Assembly: GCA_015657535.1 (NCBI GenBank)
Contig: JADHZB010001582.1
Coordinates: 9,660-73,659, forward strand
DNA: 64,000 nt
Source: Nephromyces sp. MM_2019
Lineage: Eukaryota > Apicomplexa > Aconoidasida > Nephromycida
Reading direction: 5' to 3'
Below are positions 12,211-25,300 of the stretch, one piece after another; position 1 is the first letter of the stretch, and each line of letters opens with the position of its first letter. The notes below the pieces were generated by a model that was given only the letters and a program-made list of their open reading frames with translations, searched no databases and was not told where the DNA came from. A program made the position numbers and the translations under genes.

Positions 12211-15200
12211 ATGAATAACGGGTATAAAATTTCCGCCATGACAACCCATGGAGGGGATCATCGCCCCAAACAGAAAAATCAATACGTTAATGGACCTCCA
12301 AAAAGGTTGCAGATATATACAAGAAAGGATGCCCTAGGAAACAGTCAAGAGACTTCCCCCAGAGTAGGACGCATCCTTAAAAAAAAAATTCCCGGCCCTT
12401 GCAAAGCGAAGACTGGTAGTTACAAAACGAAAAATTACTAAGCGCAGAATGCATCATGAAACAGTGTCAGAAATATTGTGGGGTCAACACGTGGCATATA
12501 GCCAAGCATTGTAGTGAGTGAAAACACCCATGAAATACAGTAAGATTTTGTATTAACACAGCATCATCGTCTTAGCTATTCGTTCCATCACTTTGATGGC
12601 ACAAAGCAAGCAGATAATCAGTTAAATTTTTTGCATTGAAATCGATAATTCATTCAATAGCCTTATATTCCCCAGAATACAGATAAACGCGGTACATCCA
12701 TAGCAGCAGAGGTTAAGTTTGATCCATTATCAAATATCCGTTAAAGTTTCATGCGTCACATCTATGTGCTGAAAATTCTGAATACACTCCCACACTGTTC
12801 CATAAATGTATGATTAAGCCCTTATGCGGCGGAGAGGCATTTTAGCATTACTCAAAGAAGCTTGCTCCTGCATGTGTCTATGTATCACAAGTATCTTCCT
12901 GCGACTTACTCAGATTTAGTTTGAAATACCCCCAATACCACGGTAGAAACGTAGCCCATTTTGAATAAATTTTTATTCTGCAACAAGTCTCGCAGAGACA
13001 GAGGAAAATGAGACAAAAATTTAAGACGAACAAATTTTCTAGTTGCGCATATTAAGATTACGGGGAAAATCAGTCAGAAAATTTAATTCCACTGCCGGAA
13101 AGTGGCTAACGAGAAGTACTTTGTCATTACTTTCAACTTCATTGCAAGCAGTATCAGTATTTACAGTTGCAAAGTAAGTAAAACGATAGCTCGGTTCTTA
13201 ACGTAATACTCCGTAAATTTATCTTAGGAAATAACTTGAGACACCTTATGAAAGATAAAGACAATACTAATTTTCGTTATATGAAGAAGCACAATGACTG
13301 AAATTAACACGAAGACACGAACTCCGTCAAAGGAAAGAAATTACGGGCATTATCGGCACCTTCTTATAAAAAAGTGCAAATACAATGTACCCAGTAATGA
13401 GAAAAGACAAGTTTTTTACCTCTGAAAAGTAGAAATAGCAGCATAAACATAGGAGAAAGGTATTAGCTATAGCGAGCTGAAAGTAATGTTTTTCGTCAAT
13501 AAGCACTGCATACCCTGAGTAAATATCTGAAATCAGGATAACAAAAAATCTAGCATCATAACAAGAGAGTGCTTTAAGCATAGCATAAAAACACATGCAT
13601 AAATAAGCGCAACAAAAACTTTTCTAGTGACTCTAGCAGCACCCATTGGTAGCAACATGCCATTAGTAGAAAAAGCACCAACAGTTTGAACTTTTCCTAA
13701 AATGAAAAGCCAATTTTCAAAGCACATAAATAAAGACTATTTACAAGAATATTACACTAGAAATTCTGAGGAATGACAGAAAGCACGAAGATTCTCATAG
13801 AAGCAAACTCTCAACAAATAACTGCGTAATGAAGCTCAATATCCCCCAAGATTATCTTCAAATTCATAAAAAGCACCTCATAGTTACTGAAAAACTTTAC
13901 TCCTGTAACAGTATATTTTCTGTATAAAGAACCAACGTTGCGATATAACGACTAGTAGTGAGATATTAAGGAAAAAAGAAAATACACAGCTTTCTTAGCT
14001 ACAAGCATGCGACTTTCCTGACCGCCCAACAGGGCGAAAATCCTCAAAACTTCTACTCTATCATTACTTCGACATAAAAGATATAGTTTTAAGCACTTAA
14101 TGCTATCTTCACACTTCTAGATATTCAAGACAATAGCTTACGCAAAAAATCTCAACCAAACAAGCAACTAGCGCTTCTGCGTATTCTTGCTCAGCTATAC
14201 AAAGTAAGGCGACTGATGCAACGACCCCTAGAGCTAAACCACACAGCAATGATACCTACAACCGACAACGCGGGCCCGAAAGTACCAACATAAAACAATG
14301 GAATCACGGAATAGGGACCTTCGTAGGGCCAGGTGGCTGGGGTGATGGGCTATGGGCTAAGTTAGGGTCCTGTAACGAAACACAGCAAGAAAAGGTCGCC
14401 AGAAAAACAATGTACAGGGAAGCATTACTATACCAAATAGAGCAAAACAGATTAAAAAGACAAATGGAGAGAGAATGCGAGAATGTACAAAATATCGAAG
14501 AAGGATACTTTTACCAGCGAGTAGGTACTAAAGATGAATTACCAAATACCTTACAGGATGCTACACCAAAATTTGTAAGTGTGCCTTCCAATAGAATGTG
14601 CAACACCAAAAATATAGGAAAACAGGCTGACGAGCGATACCAAGGCTATGTGCAAGCACAAGGAAGTCTTAGAGGACAACTTGCCAAGATCCGTACTGCT
14701 AACAACATGAGACTTGCTGAACCTCAAGATAACAAATTACATGGAAGTCCTGATTTTTCGGGAGCTGCGTCGCATCAGGGTACTTACAATACAGGTTAGA
14801 AGCAGTACAAAGTTAAAGTCACTAGATAAATCATCCTGACCAGAATATTCACTAAAGGCACTGCATCACCATAAGATCTTAGCCAAAAGGCACCTCATTT
14901 CTCAATCTATCCTACTGAAGGCAAAATCATGTTATTCATTAAGAACCCCACAGTGTTCTTCATTAATATATATGCCAAGAAATAACATAGGCAAGATATC
15001 CAAAATCGCAAATCCAGTTCAGATTTGGAGTGGCAATACATGAAAGTTCCGGCCAAAGCGCTAATCACCAGCAAGCATACAACATTAAAATTGAAGCACT
15101 AAAGTTGAACATTGAACCTTCAAGTAAAACTTTTCAGTCCTAAAGAAGTATATATTATCAGCACGGTACCACGCAAGTTGTATATAAACCATGAAAAAAT

Positions 15201-18200
15201 ATAACCCCTCTCCGCAGGCAATCGTGCGCCAAAGCACTCATCGAACTCGCAGATGCGAGTGCCACAACAGTCAACACTGATTATGAAAAGATCTGCCAGT
15301 AATTTCATTGGCAGTACTGCAAATACAAAAGCAACCAATCTCGGAGCCTTTCCTTTTAGCAATGAGGATGGCATGACTGCATCAATGTATAAACACCTCT
15401 CCGCCATAAGCAAGGAAGTGCATGAATTACACGATAGACATGAAAGGCAGCAGACTTGGATAGAGGGTGTGATACAGAACCTGGCAGAAGAAAGCCTTAA
15501 ATTTAGCTACTTGACATATGTCAGCCAAGAAATGCTGTGTGAGAAAGCATCGCATTTGCACGATGATATACTGGACAGAGCGAAAAATTTCCCCAGCGAT
15601 ACAGCCATCGCAGGACATCAGAACGGTTCGTTCGACGAGATGTACCTGAGGCCTCCAAGCAGTTTCCGAGAGAATAAGCACCATGAGTATTACGGGGGGC
15701 CCGTATTGAATTCTGAGACTAGAAAGGAAGCAGGTATATTACGGCGTGAAGAGGTTATGGGAAAGACCAGTCCACCCGATACTGCCGCTTGTATGAAAGC
15801 AAGCGGTGCACATGAGAAACTCGCCGTACATAATCACTTTTACCCATCCAACAATGATGATAGAACAGGGTATATTCCGAGAATAATTTCCGGCGTTGAA
15901 GAGCTACCACTCACGCCAATACCATCGAATCAACATTCAGGGCCAGTAGCTTCAGTGCTACAGCCAAGTTCACGGGAACCCCATTCTTACGACAGGAGCG
16001 ACACTCTCAACGAACCAATTAGAAGGGAATTGAATAGAAAAGGCGACGTGAACGTATACCATATCTACCATACTTCATCCGTAGGATGGGATAAAGGGAG
16101 GCCGTGGTCGCCACACCATCCAAGGAGAGGAAAAGCTAAGCGTAAGCAGAAGAGCGAATAATCTTTAAACGCTGAGTTCCCTGACTTCTCTAAGACGAAT
16201 GCATGTCTGGTGACTCAAGTAGAAATAAGAGTGAACAGCCACTTCAAGAGTTCCATCAGCTGTTGCTTGAACTGAGCTATAAGCACTAAATGTTTCTGAA
16301 TAGTTTTCACAAATGAAAAACTACAGAAAAGATTTATGAAGCTCTGAAAATTAGATACTTCTTTGCAACGTGTCCAAAAAAAATCAAGAAGTAAATCCAG
16401 AGAATAACCCGACAATGTGCCATGAATTCTTTCAGCTGTGGAATATATTCAACTTCCTCTCCAGCGCTGAGTTTTGAGACTTATTAATATACCTAGTAGC
16501 TTGTTTCGATGAACTTATTTTTCCCCAGTGTACCAGTATCATTTTCGTGCACTAAGCTCATTGCTTCCATTTTGAACAAATGTAGTGTCGTGAGGAAATA
16601 CGAGCAAATTCCTTTACTTTTCAGACAGCAATAGCAAAGATTATGAAGACATATCCATAAGCGGTGACTCGGACTTGAGTGAATTCAATTTAGCCGATAG
16701 AGCGCGGAATCGAAGAAAGCCAAATTTTCACTTGAAAGCTGAAGAAGCATACGGGGACCTGAGCCTACCGGTTAGAGTTACCCCCAAAAACTGAAAAATT
16801 AGAAACTTGTTTCTGCAGCGGTGGCATGGGGAAAGCAAGCCAGAAGTTTCGGTGATACTCATTAGTAACTATAACTTTCCCTGGCTGGTAAAAAAAAAAT
16901 TAAGCGTGCCATCACAGCAAATGCCAACATTAGAGCCTGAAAACGCAGTTATGCAAAGTGCCACGACGCTCGATTGACAAAAAAAGTGCATCTTTTTTTA
17001 AACCATTGAGAAGCGGCCAAGTTATCGCTTAGCATTTATGGGTACTACTGCATTCAGCTTCCCGTATCATTAAACCCTTAGAGTCAGCAATCATTCAAAG
17101 ATTTTCTCGACACTAATTACATAAATGCTTAATCAAACTTCTTTCAGTAACTATCACTCTTAAGAAAACAGTGCTACAGCAGTTTGTTTATCACTTTTTC
17201 CCGAGTACAGCAGCTTCATACGCCAACAATGTATAATATATGCCATAATATAGATTTTATTAGCCATTTTTCCAGCGGCATCTTCTTCTACGTCTAGTTA
17301 ACTTATTTAAGTGTATAATCTATTGTTTATGCCGCAATAATGCGATTTACAATGCATTTAAAATCATCTAATACATCATAAACAAAAGTTTTCTCTTTTG
17401 AGAAAATACATTCTCGATTGAACCGCTATTTTCATTTGAAAAAACTATGCTGAGGCATTAAAAATGATGCAATATTTGGAAAAATTGAAACTACGTTATA
17501 ATAGCATGCAAAAACAAAACCCAAATTGCAAACCTCAAATTCTTGACTTTATCGTTTAGGTAAATATAAACTTTTTAGACAACATCTTCTGTATATACTC
17601 TTTCACCTCCATTAAACCTTGCCTTTTCCCTTTAGCCAGCATGAGTAATTTCAATGAGGCAGCCTTTAGAATTTTGTTAAAATGCATCACACAGGGACCA
17701 GCGTGAAATGCTGCCTTATTTCAGTGTTCTCATGAATTCGTTTCATTTATATCATGGCATAAATTAGTAATCATGATATTTATCCCTGAGCAATACTAGT
17801 GTCTTCACAGCTGTGGTCATCTATTTTTTTCATCCGAATATCATGTTTCCTTATATTTACCCAATAATGTGCAGATAAGGTTACGAACGGTTAAATCAAT
17901 GCATTACCAGAGGCCAAAATCGCATAGAGACTATGCTGATATTAGCTCTAGGAACAAAAAATGGAATTCTCGTTCACTAAAAGCATTTCATAATAATATG
18001 AAGCAATCTGAGGCCTTTTCCCTTCCTGCTAGTCCATCCCTATCTGGTGAAACAGCTATAAGTAAAAAATCCTCAGGGAAAGGGATATTCAGCCATAGAA
18101 GTTTCGCAAATAATGCAGCTCCAAAGGGTAGAAACATAGAAGACCTACCCGAAGAATATGAGGAAGAGATACAACCGAGGAGTTCTTTTTCAAGCAGCGG

Positions 18201-18900
18201 AGAGTTCCCCATAAAAAGTAATAAGGAAACAACTAAGCATATAAGTAGAAACGAATCATCTAACTTTACGGGTAATAAGGTTAATAGCTGTGAAAAGATA
18301 ACTAACACCGAGAAATTATTCATCATGAGAAAAAATTCAAATGATGAAAGGGAAGAAGCTAGTAATGTGCATCAAACATTTGAAGAAACTCACAAAGATA
18401 CCAGTTCTGCAGAAGATAAAGTTCCTGACCCTTCTAAAGCACATTCTCCCTTAGCCGTACAGATCAATGCTATGGAAGTTCCTTTTCCACTCAAAGAAAA
18501 TGGAAAATCAGATATTAACGCTTACTCCCCAAAACTATACAAAGTAAAGAGCGACAACGCTCTGATGGATGTTAGTAGAAATTATAGAACCCTACAAAAT
18601 ATCCAATATAAGACCATGAACAATGCAGAATCTCGTAATATAATCAATGAAATAGATGAAAAACTAGAACCATGGAAAAAACAGAGAGCAGGAAAAAAAG
18701 ATCGCTCTACATTCCTTCATGAAGAATATTCACCACACGAAAAAAGCATCAGTAGCACGAGTGGATACAAGGGATTGCAAGCACAGCAAAAAAAGAAGGA
18801 AGAAGGCAAGAAGCAAACAAATTTGAGGGAAAAGATTGTTCATGCTTTTTTCCCTCGATGGAGAAGTTATAGCATCTACTTAGGGAGACATAAGAGCTGA
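12211..18900 (+). CDS. Large low-complexity protein with a coiled-coil segment, five exons
   Basis: Exons: 12201-12415 (acceptor CTTCATATAG; provisional start ATG 12211), 14195-14794, 15218-16141, 16625-16770, 17875-18900. All four junctions agree in phase (1, 1, 1, 0), giving about 966 residues to the TGA at 18898-18900. Features: a basic N terminus; a Gly/Trp patch FVGPGGWGDGLWAKLG; then a charged helix EKVARKTMYREALLYQIEQN continuing LKRQMERECE. This helix resembles the Y-x3-L-x2-QI helices of CSPP1/CCDC66-type microtubule-associated proteins, a resemblance judged by eye only. Long Ser/Asn/Lys/Glu-rich tracts follow (RNKKWNSRSLKAFHNN, EEYEEEIQPRSS), and a basic end FFPRWRSYSIYLGRHKS. No catalytic domain or membrane segment is visible. 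An upstream 5' exon is possible. If the 16142 donor is not used, the protein stops at TAA 16161. A cytoskeletal role is inference. Confidence 0.72.
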
Positions 18901-19365
18901 ATGCAAGTTTATAATAAAAATTATTCAAATGCGGAAAGTCTCATAAGCAACAGCAACACTTTGGAATACATCCCTGAAACTGCAAGCCCGAGGGTGCTCC
19001 ACGACAAGAGAGGAACAACATGTTTCCCCAAAAAGCAACAGAACTCAGCAATCTTCCAAATAGGGACAAATGAATATTTCGAAGGAGAAATAAGTAGGAA
19101 TGGCAAACAAAAAAGCGTAGAAAGCACGCAGGAATCCTTAATTGATTTTTTGCTCGGGAAAAAACTTGCACATGTCCATCAAAATACCTCCAACTCGCTA
19201 TCTGGCGATGAAATAGATAGTTTTCATGAAGCCAGAAGCTGGCAAGACCATAACTATAAGGATGCGACTTTGCAGGCCCCTTCAAATAGCAGAAATCTCA
19301 TGAGGTTATTTCGCAGGAGTGCGGCGTTAGTAAGTGGCTCTCGCAATAGCCATGAGTACCTCTAA
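18901..19365 (+). CDS. In-frame 154-codon extension after TGA
   Basis: Starts with an ATG that abuts the TGA ending the preceding exon (TGAATG) and stays in the same frame to TAA 19363-19365. Its composition (Ser/Asn/Lys/Glu-rich, e.g. ESTQESLIDFLLGKKLAHVH and RNLMRLFRRSAALVSGS) matches the upstream protein. That is what a continuation of the same reading frame would look like. I find no plausible GT..AG intron that would remove the TGA; the nearest GTs, at about 18837 and 18866, have poor donor context. Possible explanations are stop readthrough, termination-reinitiation, a sequencing error, or a recent nonsense mutation in this copy. A separate gene is less likely because no upstream space for a promoter is seen. 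Confidence 0.45.
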   Translation: MQVYNKNYSNAESLISNSNTLEYIPETASPRVLHDKRGTTCFPKKQQNSAIFQIGTNEYFEGEISRNGKQKSVESTQESLIDFLLGKKLAHVHQNTSNSLSGDEIDSFHEARSWQDHNYKDATLQAPSNSRNLMRLFRRSAALVSGSRNSHEYL

Positions 19366-20900
19366 ACTCCAATAGTCAGGACAGTCTCTTAGCCAAACCA
19401 CTTTAGAGAGCAATCAAAAGGCTTTCACTCGTAAAAGCTAAAGTAAAATTTATCCTATGAGTGAGCTCAATGGTGAAAATAAGATAAAGAAGGGAATACC
19501 GTCAAAGGCAAACAACGAATGACTCAGCCCTAGCTAATATTATAAGTTCTCCACAATAAGGGGACAATCCAGGCTCCTAGCAGCTAACAAGTTTATACTG
19601 ATAACTACATCCGATAAGCCTAATCACTATTTGTTCCAAAGTGATGCTTTAACACCACAAAATTTACGAGTAAAAGATAACTGCTCAGTGCAATGAATCC
19701 GCGAAAATTATGAAAAGTACAACAGTAGCATCAGCTCTTTCAAAAACCATGATGAGCCTGTGTGTGGCTGAACTGCTGAGCCTCAAAAACTTACTGTGAC
19801 TACTAAATGAAGCATTTTCTGAACCAGCAGTTAAGCTACCTCTATTCCCAGCATTATCTCATTTTAAAGTCGCGAAGAACAAGTGTGGTTTCTCCATAAA
19901 GCAAGTTAACTCAGATTATCGCTTTCGCGCATTTCATGCTTCGAAGCAGCGGTACGAACAGGAACGACGATGAAGTCAAAAAAGGAGTATCAGCCTTATT
20001 AATCACGCTTTTAGGCTTATGTAAAGGCTTCAAAAATGGATATACATGAAATTACGTGTATCATTGAGTAATACATGTTTTTGCATCAAACGCATATGCT
20101 GGAGAACTCTTAATACTCACGTATAGGTTAAATATATACCATTACGGCCATGGTACGCAATAATTGAATAATATCCCAATTTTGTACATTTTTCAAAAAA
20201 ACCGGAAAAAAGTCCCAAAACCCTGTCTAGATGGCTGTAACGATTTTGCGGGTAGCAGCGCTAAAATAGCTCAGAAAAGCATCTACTATTGGCAATATCG
20301 CCAAGCAAAACAAGCACACATGCCATCATTAAATAACAAAGTTAATAAGAATATTTTTAAGAGGAAAAAGATTCGAAACAACGAAAGCTAAGTAGCATAA
20401 GCGTCTTAAACTAGTATGGAAAGAAGAGCAAATGAAGGCATTAAACACGCAACAAGCTTGCATGCAATATGCTCGTATATAAAAATTCGCTGAAACATTT
20501 ACCAGAACACACTAAAGGGTGGTGACTATAGTACCAAAGGCTAGTAAAAGCTACGTAGAGTAGGCGAAAAGTTTGAAACATTAGCAAATGACTCAATAAA
20601 ATCCACTGGATGAACTAGTAAGTAAAAACCAGCTATTTATGATCGCATCAGCCGGTAGCAATTTCAAATCCCCAATGAATGTAAAGCCATTCCTTATAGA
20701 ATCAAAATAAATTGAACACATCAAAGACTAACTATTTATTAGCCTGTGTGTGCGTTAGTGCGTAAATTGGGCTTAAAGCTTCTCTATAAAAGTCCTTGCT
20801 CTCATCCAAAATTTGAAAATAAGCCTGTCACAATTTTGATATTCCCAAAGCAAAAGTAGCTCAACATCCCTAGTGCATTCATAAATTAGGAATATATAAT
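19366..20900. other. Broken protein-like segments, possible decayed 3' coding DNA
   Basis: After TAA 19365 the plus strand stays A-rich and contains short protein-like runs broken by stops. They include ATG 19457 (MSELNGENKIKKGIPSKANN) and, in the same frame, SDKPNHYLFQSDALTPQN and, after a TGA, IRENYEKYNSSISSFKNHDE. Stops in this frame include several TGA and also TAA. A basic 75-codon frame lies at 20164-20391. It may be a decayed 3' part of the upstream gene, or simply A-rich DNA that mimics Lys/Asn/Ser-rich protein. No gene is supported. Confidence 0.3.
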
Positions 20901-22368
20901 TTAGGAGTGATTATTCGTCGCTTCTTCATGCTGTGAGAGCTCTACAACTCGTCGTAAATTACTTCGAATTTCACTATATACTTCGTTGGCCATATCAGTC
21001 AGTTCTTGTAGCTCCGTCGCCGCATTCTCATTAAGCTCATCGAGTATTCTAATCTGTCTGTATCGCTCTTCCTAAAAGAAAGTACAGATAAGAAAATAGT
21101 ACGCAGGACGAAACATACTGGGGTTAATATGGAATTCAAGAATAAAAAAACTGTGAATGTGAAGATTTCTGATAAGAAAGTTGCAATGAAAAGCCTCATA
21201 AAAATAATACGGTTTATAACCGTCTTGCCAATTATTTTTTTAAAGCCACACGCATGCACACAGAGATAGAAGCACACACACTTCATTGATTAACCAAATA
21301 AGCGAATGCAAAATCAACGGCGATTCATCGAATAAGCAAACAAGCGCCATAATTTTCAACGACTAGGAATCATAGCAATGTGCGTAGCTCAGAACAAAAG
21401 TATCGTAAATTCCCCCCTTGCTTAATCTCCAACTCAAACAGAGAAAAGCACTATCATAGACCTCCGTAACACACAATACCGATATCTACTCATTGTTCCT
21501 TGAATTTGCTTTGCCAAACCAGAGGCAAAGCTTACTTTCCAAAGGTTGACTACCTACATAAAAGAATTCCTATTTCATCTCTTAAATTCTCATCTACTGA
21601 TCACGCCATTGCGGCTTGTTTTTGCAATAAAACGTACCAAAACCGGCTTAATGGCACCCTCGAAAGGTTTTAGGCAAATTAGATACTTTTGCATTAAGAA
21701 AAATGTATAAATATCTTATCAAAAAAACATAATAGGAAATTATAAAAAACAAAAACATAAAATTTCAGATAATGAATTCGCACAAATACGGGATACTCTA
21801 TCCAAAAAAGTACCTATAAAGAGCGAAAGTCACAGCATTCCTTCAGAGCGAAATACACAAGTCATAGTTTCGCAGAAAAGCAATTAAAATTAATCAAAGC
21901 AGCAGAGTTGACATAAAATTACCCGGAGAGGATTGTCTAGAATGAATAATACAAAAGAGTAATCAATGAATAAGAGTACTTTATCTATGTCTTTGTCATT
22001 TTTCACGCGCTAAGATGATATCGGTAAAGTAAACATGCGAAAGTATGCTAGTAATTTTGCCTCTCTTCCTATCTTAAAATAGAAGATAAACTGTATACTT
22101 TATAATGTATAAAATTTTCACCCGCTAGAGCTACCACTTATAAAAAAATGAGCACCTGCGTTGTGGTTGATACGGGCAGAAGATCAATCTCATCAACTGC
22201 CAAAGAAAGTATTTCGCCTTCGCGGCGAGCCATTTCTAATAACTCAGATTTTAAGATTAAAGGATTCGTTCCGCGCTCATCCGTTTCTTCGATGTTACCC
22301 AGAGATAAAGCATTAAATTGGGCCTCAGTGAGGGGCGCATCTACCGCGGCAGTTTTTTGCATCGCTTC
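20901..22368 (-). CDS. Probable Mediator subunit 21 (C-terminal exons)
   Basis: Two phase-0 exons: 22156-22368 (71 codons, acceptor AATACAG, donor CGCAG|GTGCTC) and 20901-21071 (56 codons, acceptor TCTTTTAG, stop TAA). The joined protein has the MED21 (Srb7) order: a variable stretch, then a helix SELLEMARREGEILSLAVDE, the short IDLLPVSTTTQEE linker (compare the IDSLPG..EEEQ linker of the family), then a heptad-like helix YRQIRILDELNENAATELQE running to the C terminus. MED21 pairs with MED7 in the Mediator hinge of RNA polymerase II transcription. The N-terminal helix expected of the family is not in the first exon shown. Candidate upstream exons end at donors GTTGTGAAG|GTAAAA and TTATTGCAG|GTAATG, about 40-110 nt upstream, but they cannot both be used. 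The identification rests on pattern similarity; another small coiled-coil protein is possible. Confidence 0.5.
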
Positions 22369-25300
22369 CTGTATTTAAAGTTAAAATATTTTCTGCGAGC
22401 CATTCAGTGCTAATTAGCGCAACATGGTGCATTACCTGCAATAATAAACCTGCCATAACATTTCCCTCAGATTCCCCGGAATATTTTACTTATAGTGTTT
22501 TACCTTCACAACTGTACAATTATGCAATGCGCTAGCTAGAGCTTCTCTTAACACACACTACTGCAACTTGTTACATTGAGTTACCAACCGCAAAAAAAAA
22601 ATTAAGCACTCGCAAACACACAAGCATGGACCACTTGCAAATACAAAAAGCAGCGGAAGGAATTTGGCAAATAAAAACATATGTATGTGCCAGCGTGCAT
22701 GCGCACTCTACACGATGGTAAAGTATGTTGGCACACATTGAAAATGCAATAAAAAAAAAACTTCTCCTCATACTAATCCGCTACAAATCAGTGGAAAAAA
22801 ATCGTAAAAACCATAAAAATAGCGGCCAAGAAATACGCCCCTGGAAAGCTCAAGAATTATCATTTTGAGTAAATAAAAAATGAAGCCGCAGCTTGAAAAA
22901 CACTTTATCTAGGGTATACACTCCAGATCTCATCTGGTAGCCGTATTTCACTCTGGCCATCATGTAAAAATACTTCTTGATGCAGAAGAAACCCAAAAAA
23001 AGTAATGATAAATTGCGATACTAGCAGGATGTAAAAAAATGTATTCTGGTATTAGCGCTTAAAAAACGCCGCAGTGCTCATTCGTAATTTCAGCTACATC
23101 TTGTCATGAAGTAGGCAAATTGAATTACAGCAGGAAACGTGGAAGGTGCGCACGCAAATTCGAAAACGCGCTTCATCATCAAGTTCCAACAATGAGATTT
23201 AGCGCAGCAGCTTCATAATCAAAAATGATCGGGTTTTATCAGGTCGCACGAGGCTTGGGAGGCCATAGAATTCAATAGCTAGCAACCAAGATATATAAAT
23301 ACTAACTCCCCTTCCGAGGACAGTTTTCAGGGATCATATCATTACTTTGACTATAAAGTAATAATAGCTACAAGCCATCAGCCTGCACAATATTCAGAAT
23401 ACTTACAGAATTATGGCCTTATCACTCGCTACATGCGAGTAATTGAAGTTTCTTTAACGATGTGGCTACAGTACATTGTAAATTACTGCGCGATAACAAA
23501 GTTTGTCGTCAGACGCATTAATAATTCTGTCAAGCTAATTGCGAAATTTTGCGGCTAGCGCAGATCAGCGATCGAGCTTCATTAAACTAAGTATCAGCGG
23601 CTAAACCGAGCAACTCGGTCTTCAAGCTGTATCAGCTTCATTCACATCAAGTTCTAAGGAAAATATATATATGCTTTAAAAAAAGGAATTTCATGAGGAT
23701 CCCACCGCAAAGTTAGCCAAAGAATTCTTCAATAAGTACTGTAGTCGCGTGATCGCATCCTTTGCAGGCGCCGAAGGGCCTGGAATCACCATGGAACTTG
23801 ACATCTTTACCAGGTAATATCATTTCCAAATTTCCCTTCAAGCACAGTTTCGCAAGCAAATCTCCTTTTGAACTCGCGGGGGGGATATAGAAGCAAAACA
23901 TGTGACTGTCAGCTTTTTACACACTACACTGGAGCAAGAAAAAAAAGCTTCCCAACAGCACATCCAAAATGAAGTACCTCTACTAGCATTAAATATGACA
24001 TACTGCCAGCATCAAACCCATTTCGGAAATGAGATGCTGCCATAACTGCCTAGTAATCAAATTTAATTTGGAAGCCAAGATATCTATGCCGGTATGAGCT
24101 CATGGCTTGCAATCTTATATCACGAACATATTCATCAATCCAGGCAAAGTACCAGCCGTAATGCCTCTGTGGTATATAACAAAGTCTTGTACCTGGTAGT
24201 AGAAGACACGATGCGATGCAAGGTATTGCACGCCTCTGTGCAGCAGCTCACGGCTTTCGAGTTGTGCAAAAATTTAAGTTAACATATGAAAAGCGGTCAA
24301 CTGAAGGCACGGACGAAGCGCGGGCACAGCCCGGCAAACTCTAAATGTGATGATCGCTGAACAAGGCACCCCGCCTCATTGAATAATCTACGCGCGATAT
24401 ATCACTCGCCAGACAGTAATACGTCAAATTTAAACTGTCTCCGCACGAATCCCTTTACGATACTCCGGACGTTGGAGATAACAAACTAAGTTTCAAGTGT
24501 TTGCAATTAGAGAAGCAAGATAACTTATGTGCACCAATGACCAAATTTTTGGAAGAAAAGCTACCTTTTCCACCTACTTGTACAAAAATACTTTGTAAAG
24601 TTGCCGCCCAATGACCGCTCTTTCATAGAATTACCCGAAGTGGAACAAACTGCAGTCGCTTCATTAATAATAGCTAAAGTGTCCGCTGCTGTCGAGAATC
24701 AGTCCTGTAACTATAACGTGAGTATTCGCCCATGCTCATCACCCGACCTGTCGCTCTGTTAAATATAAAATTCTCCTTATTTATGCAGCAATAATCAGAG
24801 TAACACTGCGTGTTAGAGCCCTTAATAACGAAAATACATGCATCAGCTAACTTGCCGCCTTGCAATTACAGGTTGGTTGATTTTTGCTGCGTACCAGCCA
24901 AATCTGATCAACTGGCAATCCCTCTCGCGAACTTCGGCAGATGGTATAACCCCGTAGTAGCATAGCCAGCACGATGGCTGTCTTACCCATCAGAAAATCA
25001 AGCTTTATAACTGGATGGCAACAGAGGGCGACGCACTCCTGATATGAATCAGATTAATCCTACAGTTTAACCCCTCCATAATATATTCACCAAATTCGTT
25101 ACTTAACCTGCCTTTGCTATAATTCCTCAGATTTGAAGCAAGCAACTGCATAGCAAACAAAAAGGCAAATGCGGCACCAAATAGACAAAAATTTTCAATA
25201 GGAATTACCGCCGGGTAAACGTCACTTTATATGTTCCAAAATGTTTTTTTAATGAAGCATTTCGGCAAAGAGCACTACGCTATGCTCATTCAACCATCAA

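Noticed and set aside
13327..13727. Membrane-protein-like minus-strand frames
   Set aside because: The region is T-rich on the minus strand, which by itself yields Phe/Leu/Val-rich frames, and it lies in an intron of the plus-strand gene. Splice-like sites exist but no consistent exon chain was found.
18941..19285. 114-codon minus-strand frame
   Set aside because: Antisense shadow of the 154-codon plus-strand extension; composition is that of reversed Lys/Asn/Ser codons.
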